From Xylanimonas cellulosilytica (GTDB lineage Bacteria; Actinomycetota; Actinomycetes; Actinomycetales; Actinomycetaceae): 33,169 nucleotides of DNA. Below are positions 1 to 6,511 of the stretch, piece by piece; position 1 is the stretch's first letter; every line of letters starts with the position of its first letter. The stretch is taken from contig JVKM01000063.1 in assembly GCA_001072465.1 (NCBI GenBank), forward strand, positions 72,373 through 105,541, written 5' to 3'. The notes below the pieces were generated by a model, which did not search any database, had not been told where the DNA came from, and worked only from the letters and a program-made list of their open reading frames with translations. Position numbers and translations under genes: made by a program.

Positions 1-39
1 ACGCGAGCTCCGCTCGGAGTGCTCGATCTCGAGGCCCGC

Positions 40-77
40 CCTGGCCCTGCCACCGCCCACCGGCACCGCAGCCACCT
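40..77. repeat. Dispersed GC-rich repeat R1, copy 1
   Basis: A 38-bp stretch beginning CCTGGCCCTGCCACCGCCCA recurs exactly at 1077-1114. Shorter pieces (CCACCGGCACCGCAGCCACC) also occur near 189-208. It lies among other GC-rich repeat fragments. Function is unknown. Confidence 0.85.
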
Positions 78-138
78 CCACCCAGCACGCCTCCCGCCGC
101 CCTCCAGTCGGGCAGCCCCGCTCCACCCCAGCAGGCCC

Positions 139-162
139 CGCGCCACCCTCCAGTCGGGCGGC
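139..162. repeat. Dispersed GC-rich repeat R2, copy 1
   Basis: The 24-bp word that begins CGCGCCACCCTCCAGTCGGG recurs exactly at 1045-1068. An 18-bp truncated match is at 1153-1170 and a looser match near 97-115. Copies are preceded by GCAGGCC or a close variant, so the true repeat unit is longer than the exact core. Confidence 0.8.
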
Positions 163-437
163 CGTTCACTGCCTGCTCTGCCGCCGGCCACCGGCACCGC
201 AGCCACCCTCCAAACGGACAGACAAAGGGGCTTTTGCGCCATATGAAGCCGTCCATCGGCGTGTCGCCGGCGTGTCGGAGCCCTAATGACGCCATTCCCC
301 CCGCTGTATGCCAGCTAGACCAGACCGATAGGCCACGCACGACTAGCCAGGCAGCCCCTCACCCGCCATGACCCTACCTATCTAGGGGCTATTGGGGCAG
401 CATGTCTTTCAACTGGCCGAGCAGCTACACCGTGAGC

Positions 438-597
438 GCGAAAATCTTCGCCCAGCACAGCCCGGCCAAGTTTCAAACGCGAAAATCTTCGCCCAGCACC
501 CGAAAAACAGGCCAAAAAGGGGCTTTTGCGGCACGCTGGGCGAACTTCTTCGCGGAACTGACGCGGATACCCCCACGCTGGGCGAATTTTTTCGCGG
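438..597. repeat. Word array A: two direct then two inverted copies
   Basis: The word GCGAAAATCTTCGCCCAGC (plus AC) occurs identically at 438-458 and 479-499, 41 bp apart. Two inverted versions starting ACGCTGGGCGAA and ending TTCGCGG follow at 533-555 and 575-597, 42 bp apart. The centre holds AAAAGGGGCTTTT, a small palindrome; a 15-bp part of it (AAAGGGGCTTTTGCG) also occurs at 224-238. No gene covers it. The direct-then-inverted layout is shared with the arrays at 747, 31448, 31618 and 31784. Confidence 0.85.
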
Positions 598-746
598 TCC
601 TCGCCCCAAAGGAGCAGCACATGACTCTCTTAGCCTGAGATTCCTCGCCACTCCCAGGCCAGCCCCAGGCTTCAGATCATCCGCACGTAAGCCCGACGAC
701 AGCCACTGCATGCCCCCCAACGTAACAACGCCCGTGACGAGAATAT

Positions 747-846
747 GCGGATAGGTTATCGCTGCGCGGATAGGTTATCGCGATGCGGATAGGCAAATAA
801 CCTATCCGGAAGTGGACAACCTATCCGTAACAGCACAACCTATCCA
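747..846. repeat. Word array B: three direct and three inverted words, 19-bp pitch
   Basis: GCGGATAGG starts at 747, 766 and 785, exactly 19 bp apart; the first two copies continue as GTTATCGC by way of GGATAGGTTATCGC. The inverted word AACCTATCC then recurs in ATAACCTATCCG (797-808), ACAACCTATCCG (816-827) and ACAACCTATCCA (835-846), again exactly 19 bp apart. The innermost pair forms CGGATAGG-caaataa-CCTATCCG. Linkers between words differ on the two arms, so what is conserved is the word rather than a continuous stem. Confidence 0.9.
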
Positions 847-907
847 CATGCATCAGGATCTCCGCTCCGCTGCCACACACCGGCGCCGCAGCCACCCACC
901 CAGCAGG

Positions 908-959
908 CCCTCGCCGCCAGACCTCCGTGCGGCCCCTCGCCGCCAGACCTCCGTGCGGC
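908..959. repeat. 26-bp perfect tandem duplication
   Basis: The unit beginning CCCTCGCCGCCAGACCTCCG is present twice back to back, at 908-933 and 934-959, without mismatch. It lies in the GC-rich repeat tract and has no apparent coding role. Confidence 0.85.
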
Positions 960-1044
960 GCGAGGCCTGCCCTCCCGCTCGCCGCCCGCGCCGCGAGCTT
1001 CGCTCGGCGCGTCGTCTCGAAGCCCGGCCAGGCCCAGCAGGCCT

Positions 1045-1170
1045 CGCGCCACCCTCCAGTCGGGCGGCTCGTACTACCTGGCCCTGCCACCGCCCACCGG
1101 CACCGCAGCCACCTTCACCCACCAGCACCGCAGCCACCCACCCAGCAAGCCTCGCGCCACCCTCCAGTCG
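1045..1170. repeat. GC-rich repeat cluster (R2, R1, partial R2)
   Basis: This stretch contains, in order, a second R2 copy (1045-1068), a second R1 copy (1077-1114), a partial CACCGCAGCCACC repeat (about 1126-1138) and a truncated R2 copy (1153-1170). The sequence just before it (992-1044) is a diverged version of the first 45 bases of the window. Confidence 0.75.
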
Positions 1171-1220
1171 AGCAACCACATATCCGCAGGTGACAGGGCC
1201 GACCAACATGAGAATTACTG

Positions 1221-1238
1221 ACAAAGTGACGACTTTGT
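1221..1238. promoter_or_regulatory. Palindrome made of operator half-sites in reversed order
   Basis: ACAAAGT-GACG-ACTTTGT is a perfect inverted repeat with 7-bp arms and a 4-bp spacer. The half-sites are those of the inositol-regulator operators elsewhere in the window, but in opposite order (ACAAAGT first). It lies 20 bp upstream of a normally ordered site at 1258-1275. Confidence 0.45.
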
Positions 1239-1257
1239 TCATTCCACAGTTCACTCG

Positions 1258-1301
1258 TTTTTGTATGGACAATTTACCGCCGCGGCGAATAGGCTTATAC
1301 C
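1258..1301 (+). promoter_or_regulatory. Predicted GntR operator and promoter of the small membrane-protein gene
   Basis: TTTTTGT-ATGG-ACAATTT (1258-1275) fits the TTGT-N4-ACAA pattern found upstream of the inositol genes. A possible promoter overlaps it: TTTACC (1273-1278), 17 bp, TATACC (1296-1301). This places a start of transcription near 1308, about 115 bases before the gene. The promoter call is weaker than the operator call. Confidence 0.5.
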
Positions 1302-1346
1302 CGTCGGAAGGAGCGAGCCAAACCGGTTCGACAACCTTCAATTCAC

Positions 1347-1372
1347 AAGGCCGTGTGGGCACACACGGCCTT
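1347..1372 (+). terminator. Hairpin in the predicted leader of the membrane-protein gene
   Basis: AAGGCCGTGTG (1347-1357), loop GGCA, CACACGGCCTT (1362-1372), then TTATC. The 11-bp perfect stem with a short T stretch looks like an intrinsic terminator or attenuator. It lies between the candidate promoter (1273-1301) and the ATG at 1423, so it may restrict expression of that gene; it could instead end an unseen upstream transcript. Confidence 0.55.
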
Positions 1373-1422
1373 TATCCGTGTCTCCCGCACACGTTGACTT
1401 TCAATCACACACAGGAGACACC

Positions 1423-1671
1423 ATGGAAACCCTCGTCCGCGAGACCACGATCGCCGCTCAGTCCATCCGTTCCGAGCAGGCCGCCGAGACCTCCCTCGCC
1501 AACACCCTAAGCTTCGCGTTCGCGCTGACCGCCGTCTTCATCGCGGGCATCACGATGGCCATCGTCGGCGCCGCCACGGCCTCGACCGTGATCCTCAGCT
1601 CTGCCATCATCATCACGACCGTCGCCGCCTTCGTGGGCGTGTACGGCATCCTCAACATGATGACGCGCTGA
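1423..1671 (+). CDS. Small two-helix membrane protein, unknown function
   Basis: 82 residues. I do not recognise the family. A polar N-terminal part (METLVRETTIAAQSIRSEQ) is followed by two hydrophobic segments, about residues 29-51 and 55-79, split by a small-residue turn (GAATAST); it ends NMMTR. No signal-peptidase site is evident, so it is probably a hairpin-type inner-membrane protein. The start is set by AGGAGA at 1413-1418, five bases from the ATG; a longer in-frame reading back to 1261 would run through the leader hairpin and is unlikely. It stands alone, convergent with the alcohol dehydrogenase gene and ending just before a bidirectional terminator. The upstream TTGT-N4-ACAA site suggests control by the inositol regulator; any role in inositol uptake or stress is inference. 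Confidence 0.75.
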   Translation: METLVRETTIAAQSIRSEQAAETSLANTLSFAFALTAVFIAGITMAIVGAATASTVILSSAIIITTVAAFVGVYGILNMMTR

Positions 1672-1714
1672 CCCTCACGTCAGCTTGATCCCGAGCGGAT
1701 CACCACAAGCAACA

Positions 1715-1757
1715 AGTCAGGCCCACTCCCCCGACCCCGGGGCGAGTGGGCCTGACT
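1715..1757. terminator. Bidirectional terminator
   Basis: AGTCAGGCCCACTC (1715-1728) pairs perfectly with GAGTGGGCCTGACT (1744-1757), and the GC-rich loop CCCCGACCCCGGGGC can fold further. It lies between the convergent membrane-protein and alcohol dehydrogenase genes and can serve both. Neither side has a long T-run. Confidence 0.75.
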
Positions 1758-1774
1758 CATTGCGTCGACAGGTC

Positions 1775-2917
1775 TCACAGAGACATGTCGACAACAGCGC
1801 GGCCCTGGACGGCACGATTACGCAGGGCCTCGTATCCGGCGCCCGCCTCGTCGAGCGAGAAGCGGCGCGTGACCAGATCGTCGTAGTTGATGATGCCGCG
1901 TGCGGCCAGGTCGACAACCGCAGGCAGATCCTGGCGAGTGCGGGCACCGTAGGAGCCGAGGATCGACTGCGAGCGACGCACGGTGCGGTTGATCTCCACC
2001 TCCGCGGTCTGGCGGCCGGCACCCAGGCCGATCGGAACCATGCGACCACCATCGGCGAGGACGTCGAGCGCGGTGTTCCACGTGGAGGGAATGCCGAGCG
2101 CCTCGAAGGAGACATCGACGCCGCGACCGTTGGTCAACTTGAGGACCTCTTCACGCGCATCCTGGGTCATGGAGTTGATCGTCGCGGTCGCACCGAAGGC
2201 CTTGACAGCCTCGAGCTTATCGTCGGCAACATCGATGGCGATCACCTGCGAGGCACCAAATGCGCGAGCAATCTGAACGATGTTGGAGCCCACGCCACCC
2301 ACGGCGACGACGGCAACGGTCTCACCGTACTTGATGTCGGCACCACGGCGCACGGCACCGTAGCCGGTCATGGCGGCGCAGCCCAGGATCGCCGACGACA
2401 CGGGGTCAACACCCTCGGGCACGGGGGCCAGGGCGGTCGCGGGGACGACCGAGTACTCGGCCAGGCCACCCATGGAGTACATCTGAATGGGCTCGCCGTC
2501 GAGGGAGTACAGGCGGGTCGTGCCGTCATACAGAACGCCCTTGAGGCGGTTCAGCTCAAAGAATGGCTCGCACAGCTCGTCATGGCCGGCAGCGCAGTGA
2601 CGGCACTGGCCACAGGGCATGAGGAAGCCGCCGGCGACCTGCTGGCCAACCTCGAGGCCGGTGTGCTCAGTGCCGGGGCCAAGCTCAACGATGGTACCGG
2701 CGACCTCGTGCCCGAGGACGGCGGGCAGCGGGAAGGCAATGGCACCTCCGATGACGTGGAGGTCGGAGTGGCACAGGCCGCACGCGGTCACCTTAATGAG
2801 GACTTCACCGGCCTTGGGGCGCGGCGTGCGGATGGTCTCGACCTGGAGGCCCTTGTCGTAGTCGCGCAGGACGGCCGCGCGCATAGTGTCGGGAATAACG
2901 GGAGTTTCGGTGCTCAT
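1775..2917 (-). CDS. Zinc-dependent alcohol dehydrogenase (MDR superfamily)
   Basis: 380 residues, usual for the medium-chain dehydrogenase family. It oxidises an alcohol or reduces an aldehyde with NAD(P) in the cytoplasm; the substrate cannot be read from sequence. Visible features: catalytic-zinc region CGLCHSDLHV and GHEVAGTI near residues 46-75; a structural-zinc cluster with CGQCRHC and a further Cys (DELC) near residues 100-118; and a glycine-rich Rossmann motif (VGGVGSN) near residue 210. The ATG at 2917 is preferred over the GTG at 2926 because that GTG is part of the ribosome site GAGGTG. A TTGT-N4-ACAA operator at 2994-3011 lies upstream, so it may belong to the inositol regulon, perhaps handling malonate semialdehyde or acetaldehyde formed from inositol (inference). 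Confidence 0.9.
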   Translation of the reverse strand: MSTETPVIPDTMRAAVLRDYDKGLQVETIRTPRPKAGEVLIKVTACGLCHSDLHVIGGAIAFPLPAVLGHEVAGTIVELGPGTEHTGLEVGQQVAGGFLMPCGQCRHCAAGHDELCEPFFELNRLKGVLYDGTTRLYSLDGEPIQMYSMGGLAEYSVVPATALAPVPEGVDPVSSAILGCAAMTGYGAVRRGADIKYGETVAVVAVGGVGSNIVQIARAFGASQVIAIDVADDKLEAVKAFGATATINSMTQDAREEVLKLTNGRGVDVSFEALGIPSTWNTALDVLADGGRMVPIGLGAGRQTAEVEINRTVRRSQSILGSYGARTRQDLPAVVDLAARGIINYDDLVTRRFSLDEAGAGYEALRNRAVQGRAVVDMSL

Positions 2918-2993
2918 GGGCTTCACCTCGTAGTGGTTGGATGCCGCGTACTTCGTTGATCACGGACACTCTCATGATATCCAATGAGCACGG

Positions 2994-3011
2994 CAATTGT
3001 CAGGACAAATG
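2994..3011 (-). promoter_or_regulatory. Predicted GntR operator upstream of the alcohol dehydrogenase gene
   Basis: CAATTGT-CAGG-ACAAATG keeps the TTGT-N4-ACAA core of the inositol operators with the same 4-bp spacer, although its outer bases diverge. It lies 77 bp upstream of the ATG at 2917. Confidence 0.5.
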
Positions 3012-3056
3012 GCCTAGGTGAGGGTAATGACCGGACATAGACGAGGCCGAGGCCCC

Positions 3057-4403
3057 CTACTCCGCACACTCGCGAGGCAGGCGCACCAGCAGAAGGATCA
3101 GGGCGATGCACTGCAGGACGAAGTAGACGCCGAGAGCCACGCCGCCAGGAAGGAAGACTGTGAAGCCGCCCAGGATAAGTGCGAAGGTGCGCGCCACCAC
3201 GTTGAGGGTGATGACGGATTGGCGCTGCCAGGTGACCAGCCACGGTGGAATACGCGGGTCAATGGCGCCGTGGCATGCGGGGTAGATCCAGATGCGCTGC
3301 GCGGCCATCATGAGGAGGGCAACGATCAGCATGGCGACAGGGCCAATCTCCCCGTTCACGGAGAAGACGGCGACACCAATCATCGAGGACAGCACAGCCC
3401 CCACGGACCCCAGCGACGCACGCAGGAAACGATGGGCACCAACGCGGCTGACAGCGGTCAGCGTCGCCAGCGCAATAAGAGCAACGCCAGCGGCGAAGGT
3501 CAGCTGCATCCACCCAACTGCCCCCACACCGGCGAGCAGCGCCGGCGTAAAGATAATGATCGCAACGACGAGGGGCGCCTCCTGCACACACACGAGGGCG
3601 AGGGCCGTCAGCAGTGCAGAACGCACCTGAGGGATCGCGACGTCACGCAGGCGCAGGGGGTGCTGTTCGCGCGCCATCTCCGCGTCGAGGCGCACGTGAT
3701 CGATCTCGACCGAGGCCTCGAGCGCGCCATGCAGGGATTTGAGCGCGAGGAAGGCGTCGACCTCGCGCCCCTTGGAGGCGTACCAGGCGGGAGATTCTGG
3801 CAGGAGCGAGGCAGCGATGAGGAGCGCGAGAGAGAATCCGACGAGCGTCACAGAGGGCAGGAGGGGCCCGACTCCGTGCACGAAACCGAGGGCGATCCCC
3901 ACTCCCCCGCCAACGCCGAGGAGGGAGTTGGCACGAGGCACGAGGCGGGCGTGACCGCGCAGGGACAGCTCGTGCGCCGTGCGGGGCAGCAGCGACCACA
4001 GCGCCCCGTAGCCCAGCCCGAGGAGGGCGTAACCGATGCAGTACGAAACGACGACGCCCCTCGCAGTTCCCTCCGAGCCGACCGCGACGGCGCAGGTCGA
4101 GGCGATCACGAGTGAACCCGCGGCAAGAGTCACGGCTCCCACGCAATTGGGGATACGACGCCCAATGTGCTCGGACAGACGCGGGGTGAGGATCGCAGAC
4201 AGCAATGATGGGAGCGATAAGGCAGCAATGAAGAAGCCGATGGCGTGGGCGAAACCCGCAGACCAGACATGAATGGCCAGGACGCCATCGATGAGACCGA
4301 TAGTGATGCCCGTCAGGTAGGCGAATGCGCGCATACGTGCCTCACCGCGACCAACCGGCGGACGAGCCGCACCGCTCGCGTTGCGCGTTGCACCTCTTAC
4401 CAT
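3057..4403 (-). CDS. MFS transporter, sugar-porter-like
   Basis: 448 residues with about 12 hydrophobic segments. A cytoplasmic-loop motif (SEHIGRRIPN) near residue 80 and PESPAWYASKGR after the sixth helix resemble sugar-porter signatures of the major facilitator superfamily, but the substrate is not determinable. The start at 4403 is chosen for the ribosome site AAGGAGAGGTG directly before the ATG; the extra 16 residues upstream are Pro/Arg-rich and unlike a transporter N-terminus. It follows iolT on the same strand with only a strong hairpin between them and little room for its own promoter, so it is probably transcribed by read-through from iolT. It could carry an inositol isomer, a product, or an unrelated solute. 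Confidence 0.8.
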   Translation of the reverse strand: MVRGATRNASGAARPPVGRGEARMRAFAYLTGITIGLIDGVLAIHVWSAGFAHAIGFFIAALSLPSLLSAILTPRLSEHIGRRIPNCVGAVTLAAGSLVIASTCAVAVGSEGTARGVVVSYCIGYALLGLGYGALWSLLPRTAHELSLRGHARLVPRANSLLGVGGGVGIALGFVHGVGPLLPSVTLVGFSLALLIAASLLPESPAWYASKGREVDAFLALKSLHGALEASVEIDHVRLDAEMAREQHPLRLRDVAIPQVRSALLTALALVCVQEAPLVVAIIIFTPALLAGVGAVGWMQLTFAAGVALIALATLTAVSRVGAHRFLRASLGSVGAVLSSMIGVAVFSVNGEIGPVAMLIVALLMMAAQRIWIYPACHGAIDPRIPPWLVTWQRQSVITLNVVARTFALILGGFTVFLPGGVALGVYFVLQCIALILLLVRLPRECAE

Positions 4404-4433
4404 CACCTCTCCTTGTCTCGATGGTACGCGAGC

Positions 4434-4466
4434 GCCCGGTGGGGCGGCCAAGCCGCCCCACCGGGC
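4434..4466 (-). terminator. Strong hairpin between iolT and the MFS gene
   Basis: GCCCGGTGGGGCGGC (4434-4448), loop CAA, GCCGCCCCACCGGGC (4452-4466): a 15-bp perfect stem with no U-tract. It starts about 24 bp after the iolT stop and ends only 31 bp before the next ATG. It may terminate partially or protect the iolT message. Confidence 0.75.
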
Positions 4467-4489
4467 TCACGCGTTCAGATCACTGCGTT

Positions 4490-6106
4490 TCAGGAGTAAT
4501 CCTTCTGGAACTTCAGCTCCAGCTCCTCCAGCGAGTGGAACTTCGTCTCGGGGACGACCTTCCAGTAGAAGAGGAAGGAGAGGAAGTTAATGGCCGCGAA
4601 GATGGCGTACGTGCCTGCCCCACCGACAGTTGCCATGAGCGGCGGGAAGATGACGGAGACCAGCGCATTGGCGAGCCACAGGGTGCCCACCGCGATACCG
4701 AGGGCACTGCCGCGGACGGCGGCCGGGTAGATCTCGGAGACGAGGACCCAGGTCACGGTGCCGGACTGCTTGATGAACACGAAGAGGCAGACGATGCCGA
4801 GAACCAGCCAGGGGGCGAAGTTCGGGGCGCCGGAGATGTTGCCATCTGCGTCCAGGTAGGGGCTGATGAAGATCGCGAACACAGCGGACAGTGCTGCCAG
4901 GGAGATCGTGATGCCGAGCTCCTGGTACATGCCAACGTGGCGGCGAGCGAAGCGGGCGACGAGCCACAGGCCGACGGCGGAGCCGATCGCGGAAATACCA
5001 CCGGAGACGACATTCAGGGTGATGGCGTCTTCCATGGGAACGCCGGCAGCGTTGAGGATCTTCGGCGTGTAGTACATGGCCGTGTTGATGCCGGTCAGCT
5101 GGTCGGCGATGCCCAGGATGATACCGATGTAGAGGAGCTTGCGGGCCCACTTAACCTTGAGGATCTGGGAGAGCGACCACTTCTCCTGCTTGGACTCAGC
5201 GCGCTGGACCTCGAGCATCTCGTTGAGCTCGCCGGCGACGTCGTCCTTCTTCTCGTCACGCACGCGCTTGAGGGAGCCGATGGCCTCGACGATGCGCAGG
5301 TTCGCGGCGTACCAGCGGGAGGACTCCGGCATCATGCGGATACCGACCCACAGCGCGATGGCGGGCAGCGAGCACAGGATCAGCATGTAGCGCCAGGTCA
5401 GGCCATTACCGGCGCTGGTGACCTCGGCGATGTTGACGGCGGCGCTAACCGTCTCCCACGCGACGGAGGTTCCAGCCTGGCCGAGCACGTGGCCAGACGC
5501 GTCCACGGCGTCACCGGTCAGCGTGACGGTCGGGCCGCCCTGCCAGCGGGCGATGACGGCGTTCATGGAGAAGGCCAGGAACTGGCCGAAGACGATCATC
5601 ATCTGGTCGGTGGCGACCAGAACGCCACGCAGGCGCTTGGGCGCGGTTTCGCCGAGGAAGACGGGAACGGTCGCGGAGGCTCCACCGACGGCGAAGCCGA
5701 GGATGACACGAGCGAGGTACAGGACCCAGATGTTCGGGGCGATCGCACAGCCGATGGCGCCGAAGAGGAACACGATGGCCAGCAGAGTAATGTTGTGGCG
5801 GCGGCCGTAGCGGTCAGAGAGGCGACCGCCAAAGAAGGCGCCGGCGGCGGCGCCGATGCACAGCAGACCACCGACCCAGCCCTCTTCGAAGGTGGTCATG
5901 TGCAGGCCGCCGGCGTTTCCGGGCATGTACATGTAGGGCAGGGCGCCCGCGATGACGCCGGTATCGTAGCCGAAGAGGAGCGAGCCAAGCGTCGCGACGG
6001 CCGCGATGGCGCCCAGGGAGCACTTCTTGCCCGAGGCCGGGGTGGTCGCGACGAGGTCACGCACCTTATCGGGCGTGTAGTCGTCAATCGTTAGAGTGTT
6101 TGACAT
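4490..6106 (-). CDS. iolT: myo-Inositol transporter, MFS sugar-porter family
   Basis: 538 residues, 12 predicted helices; imports inositol across the cytoplasmic membrane, probably with protons. Sugar-porter signatures are in the expected order: GSLLFGYDTGVIAGALPY (near 40-58), GRLSDRYGRR after helix 2, PESSRWYA in the central loop, QLTGINTAMYY in helix 7, VSEIYPAAVRG, and the C-terminal PETKFHSLEELE. A polar insert around residues 190-225 (GPTVTLTGDAVDASGHV) makes it longer than many family members. AGGAGA at 6112-6117 sets the start. It has its own promoter and operator at 6404-6453. Assignment to inositol rests on family resemblance plus the surrounding iol genes; another polyol is possible. 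Confidence 0.88.
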   Translation of the reverse strand: MSNTLTIDDYTPDKVRDLVATTPASGKKCSLGAIAAVATLGSLLFGYDTGVIAGALPYMYMPGNAGGLHMTTFEEGWVGGLLCIGAAAGAFFGGRLSDRYGRRHNITLLAIVFLFGAIGCAIAPNIWVLYLARVILGFAVGGASATVPVFLGETAPKRLRGVLVATDQMMIVFGQFLAFSMNAVIARWQGGPTVTLTGDAVDASGHVLGQAGTSVAWETVSAAVNIAEVTSAGNGLTWRYMLILCSLPAIALWVGIRMMPESSRWYAANLRIVEAIGSLKRVRDEKKDDVAGELNEMLEVQRAESKQEKWSLSQILKVKWARKLLYIGIILGIADQLTGINTAMYYTPKILNAAGVPMEDAITLNVVSGGISAIGSAVGLWLVARFARRHVGMYQELGITISLAALSAVFAIFISPYLDADGNISGAPNFAPWLVLGIVCLFVFIKQSGTVTWVLVSEIYPAAVRGSALGIAVGTLWLANALVSVIFPPLMATVGGAGTYAIFAAINFLSFLFYWKVVPETKFHSLEELELKFQKDYS

Positions 6107-6403
6107 ATGTTTCTCCTATTGCTTCTTCTTTGGAGCTGTACGGATGAAGAGCGCTTCACCCTGGTCGGCCTAACGGCTGAGCAAGTCCCACTCCCGGGGA
6201 GCAAGGATACCTCGCCCACGATCGTGGAATCGCTGGGATCTCGACACTGATTGCTTGACGACATCGTCCCTGTGCATCGACTGGCCACACACTCTCCACT
6301 ACCCCCTTTCGGCAGTGGTCAAGCATTTGCCAGATCTCGCGTTTGACTTAACAAACATTCGATCGAGTATCGCAACTTTGCTGACTCACTTAGTTTAACG
6401 CGC

Positions 6404-6453
6404 TATATTCATGATTTCAAGCGGCGCTGCCAAACAGTTTGTTACGACAAAGC
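6404..6453 (-). promoter_or_regulatory. iolT promoter with adjoining GntR operator
   Basis: On the minus strand GCTTTGT-CGTA-ACAAACT (6453 down to 6436) is followed within two bases by TTGGCA (6433-6428), then 17 bp, then GAATAT (6410-6405) or, one base on, AATATA. The operator abuts the -35 element rather than covering it. The same operator-to-promoter arrangement, with closely similar bases, is found upstream of the transaldolase gene. Confidence 0.65.
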
Positions 6454-6466
6454 CACATACAAAGGA

Positions 6467-6491
6467 GGGGTGGACGCAATGCGCCCACCCC
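6467..6491 (-). terminator. iolA terminator
   Basis: On the minus strand GGGGTGGGC, loop GCATTGC, GTCCACCCC (one G-U pair), then TCCTTTG. It lies 21 bp after the iolA stop. Confidence 0.55.
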
Positions 6492-6511
6492 CCATAAGGA
6501 GACTGTCAAGC

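Larger units (their letters stand above)
1..1422. other. Gene-free left flank, repeat-rich
   Basis: No convincing gene is visible before the ATG at 1423. Open frames here are Pro/Ala/Arg-rich readings of GC-rich repeats, lack good ribosome sites and overlap one another on both strands. The stretch holds a dispersed GC-rich repeat family (about 1-210 and 890-1175), two arrays of direct and inverted words (438-597 and 747-846), and a promoter/operator region for the small membrane gene (1221-1301). About 240-430 and 600-745 show nothing I can name. The very first bases resemble 992-1035, so the window begins inside a repeat copy. Confidence 0.7.
6107..6511. other. Regulatory gap between iolA and iolT
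   Basis: This 405-bp gap contains no gene. From right to left (direction of transcription) it holds the iolA terminator hairpin (6467-6491), the operator (6436-6453), a promoter (6404-6433) and a long iolT leader of roughly 290 bases. Extra half-sites ACTTTGC (about 6374-6380) and ACAAACA (about 6351-6357) lie downstream of the promoter and could support further regulator binding. I see no known riboswitch in the leader. Confidence 0.6.

Noticed and set aside
747-846. CRISPR array
   Set aside because: Words are 9-15 bp at 19-bp pitch with no unique spacers of 25-40 bp, half of them are inverted, and no cas genes are present.
812-1510. 232-codon plus-strand open frame in the left flank
   Set aside because: It is a Pro/Arg-rich reading of dispersed repeats, lacks a ribosome site and runs out of frame into the real 82-residue gene.
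6107-6511. Riboswitch in the long iolT leader
   Set aside because: I find no recognisable aptamer consensus; the leader is long but only operator half-sites can be pointed to.
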